Assembly (NCBI GenBank): GCA_026702615.1
Contig: JAPPBY010000028.1
Span: forward strand, 1 to 64,000
Reading direction: 5' to 3'
From: Chloroflexota bacterium
GTDB taxonomy: Bacteria > Chloroflexota > Dehalococcoidia > Tepidiformales > Tepidiformaceae
Length of the DNA: 64,000 nt
Each line of letters starts with the position of its first letter. Within the stretch, counting starts at the first letter, position 1. This document shows, one piece after another, positions 62,788 to 64,000 of this stretch. A model generated the notes under the pieces. That model was not told where the DNA came from and ran no database searches. It was given only the letters and a program-made list of their open reading frames with translations. A program made the translations under genes and the position numbers.

Positions 62788-63096
62788 CTACCCCGCCAGC
62801 TCCCGCAGCAGCGACTCCGCCCGCTCTAACCGCTCCAGGATGCCCCACTGGCCGTGGATGTTGAGCGTCATGTTGGCCGCGTTGCCGCGCACCCCCGCCA
62901 CCCGGCCTCCCTCGCCCACGTCGCGCTGGTAGCGCGCCACCTCGTCCGACTCCGCCCCGAACGCCGCCGTCAGCACCTCGACCGTACGCGCGTCCCACTG
63001 GTCGTACTCGAACGGGTTCGGGCCCGTCCCGCGCAGGCGCGGGATGAGCGCGATCTGCGCCTCGATGCGGGTCCGGTCGGCGTCGGTTGCGGGCAT
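62788..63096 (-). CDS. Hypothetical protein
   Basis: A 102-residue protein of no recognised family. It contains GTGPNPFEYDQWDARTVEVL and a C-terminal helix (ILERLERAESLLRELAG). ATG 63096 was chosen as a mid-position start; a longer frame beginning at 63216 would overlap rimI. It lies in line with rimI on the same strand. Confidence 0.5.
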   Translation of the reverse strand: MPATDADRTRIEAQIALIPRLRGTGPNPFEYDQWDARTVEVLTAAFGAESDEVARYQRDVGEGGRVAGVRGNAANMTLNIHGQWGILERLERAESLLRELAG

Positions 63097-63122
63097 GCGC
63101 GGGATTCTACCCACGAGCGTCG

Positions 63123-63578
63123 CTAGCCGCCCACGCCCAACGCGAGCGTCATGATGACCGCGTCCTCGCCGTCGGCGTAATAACGACGCCGCTCCCCCAC
63201 CTCCTCGAACCCGCACCCCGCATAGAGCGCCCGCGCTGCCCCGTTCGAGGCGCGCACCTCCAGCGTGACCGCCTCCGCCCCGAGAGACCCCGCCAGCGCC
63301 ACCAGCGCCGTCACCAACCGCCGCCCGTGACCCCGCCGCCGCGGCTCCTCCGCCACCGCCAGCGACGTGATGTGCGCGTCGTCCGGCGCCAGCCAGAGGC
63401 TCCCCACCCCCACGACCTCACTCCCCACCTCCAGCACCACCGCCCGCGTGCGCTCGTCGTCGAGCTCCGTGCGCCGCGCCTCCAGGGAGCGCGACGGCAG
63501 GTCCGATGCCTCCTCGATCGCCGCCACGGCCGCGAGGTCGGCCTCCATCAAGGAGCGCAGGACGAACGGTTCGGCCAT
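63123..63578 (-). CDS. rimI: GNAT acetyltransferase, RimI-like
   Basis: A 151-residue GNAT protein. VLRSLMEADLAAVAAIEEAS opens the family, SLWLAPDDAHITSLAVAEEPRRRGHGRRLV includes motif A (RRRGHG), and GAARALYAGCGFEEVGERRRYY is motif B. Similar proteins acetylate ribosomal S18; other substrates remain possible. ATG 63578 gives the family start; upstream in-frame codons overlap the divergent gene. Confidence 0.85.
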   Translation of the reverse strand: MAEPFVLRSLMEADLAAVAAIEEASDLPSRSLEARRTELDDERTRAVVLEVGSEVVGVGSLWLAPDDAHITSLAVAEEPRRRGHGRRLVTALVALAGSLGAEAVTLEVRASNGAARALYAGCGFEEVGERRRYYADGEDAVIMTLALGVGG

Positions 63579-63633
63579 GCCCCGATCGTAGCGCCGCTTT
63601 GACAACACTCCCGCCGACGGGTTCCCTGTGACC

Positions 63634-64000
63634 ATGCGTGCCCTCGTCATCGCCAACGGCGACCCGCCCTCCGCAGCGCTCCTCGAGGAACTGCGGGAGG
63701 GCGCCGCGCTCGTCGTCGCCGCCGATGGCGGCGCCCGCAGCGCTCTCGCCCTCGGCCTGATGCCCGACATCGTCACCGGCGACCTCGACTCCATCGGCGA
63801 CGCCCGCCACGCCATCCCCGCCGACCGCATCCGCCCCAACGCCGACCCCAACGGCACCGACCTCGAGAAGGCCGTCGCGCTCTGCCTCGAAGAAGGCTGC
63901 GACGCCGTCGACATCATCGGCGGCGGGGGCGGTCGCGCCGACCACGCCCTCGCCAACCTCAGCGCCCTCGTCCGCTTCGGGCGGCGGGCGCGCGTGCGCA
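63634..64000 (+). CDS. thiN: Thiamine pyrophosphokinase (partial)
   Basis: The first 122 residues are present; the end is beyond the window. ALVIANGDPPSAALLEEL, VVAADGGARSALALGLMPDIVTGDLDSIG, and NGTDLEKAVALCLEEGCD match TPK, which transfers pyrophosphate from ATP to thiamine. ATG 63634 or GTG 63628 may start it. TTGACA is at 63599-63604, so transcription would begin close to the start codon. Divergent from rimI. Confidence 0.88.
   Translation, partial: MRALVIANGDPPSAALLEELREGAALVVAADGGARSALALGLMPDIVTGDLDSIGDARHAIPADRIRPNADPNGTDLEKAVALCLEEGCDAVDIIGGGGGRADHALANLSALVRFGRRARVR

Overview
The window is a gene-dense, high-GC stretch of a bacterial chromosome, with genes on both strands, few gaps, no rRNA or tRNA gene, no CRISPR array and no transposase. 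The best guess for the organism is a Chloroflexota lineage, perhaps Dehalococcoidia or a SAR202-like relative. That is inference: it rests on lipoproteins with a CGGG or CGGS start followed by Thr/Pro/Ala/Glu linkers, a dnaJ-hspR-clpC heat-shock cluster, and many flavin, F420-type and Rieske oxidoreductases. No marker-gene tree could be run.

Layout. 1-1326: end of tuf, then rpmG-secE-nusG. 1424-4580: a duplicated-domain lipoprotein, a DsbA-like oxidoreductase with a His-rich partner, and a small membrane protein. 4608-8360: an alpha/beta hydrolase, a HicB/HicA-like pair, and a sulfurtransferase-sufE-fpg operon. 8421-8536: tandem hairpin repeats. 8872-12074: a tiny Cys/HTH protein, ruvB, an M16 peptidase and a hypothetical gene, all behind a LexA-like box. 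12128-17468: htpX, Nudix, SnoaL-like, and three tandem luciferase-like oxidoreductases. 17662-24538: a compositionally distinct orphan gene, a Rieske oxygenase, a cluster of small cationic proteins, an acyl-CoA dehydrogenase-like enzyme, DinJ-YafQ, and a second alpha/beta hydrolase. 24624-26851: siroheme genes (CobA-HemD fusion, then a two-domain CbiX protein). 26854-31373: SDR, second Rieske oxygenase, SDR and an MFS transporter. 31384-35265: clpC-hspR-dnaJ. 35854-39436: a stress protein, two TrkA proteins, pheA and a DUF3179 gene. 39494-46194: an ABC exporter, hydrolases and a Panacea toxin-antitoxin pair. 46312-51369: an amidohydrolase, a three-gene cassette of unknown function, an M20 peptidase and a YkgJ-type protein. 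51643-64000: leuA, a second ABC exporter, a methyltransferase, a TPR protein, dapB, gyrA, a LuxR-RCC1 membrane regulator, rimI and the start of a thiamine pyrophosphokinase gene.

The strongest new candidate is the DUF3179 gene at 38243-39436. It is interrupted by one in-frame TGA exactly where the family has the first Cys of its CPLC motif, and a compact hairpin of bacterial SECIS type lies just downstream. This reads as an undescribed selenoprotein (U-P-L-C) rather than a pseudogene. Other notable items are the cluster of small proteins sharing a cationic tail (19940-20954), the LuxR-TM-(RCC1)14 protein, the LexA-like box ahead of the ruvB operon, the three-gene cassette at 47517-49410, and three toxin-antitoxin or antitoxin-like loci.
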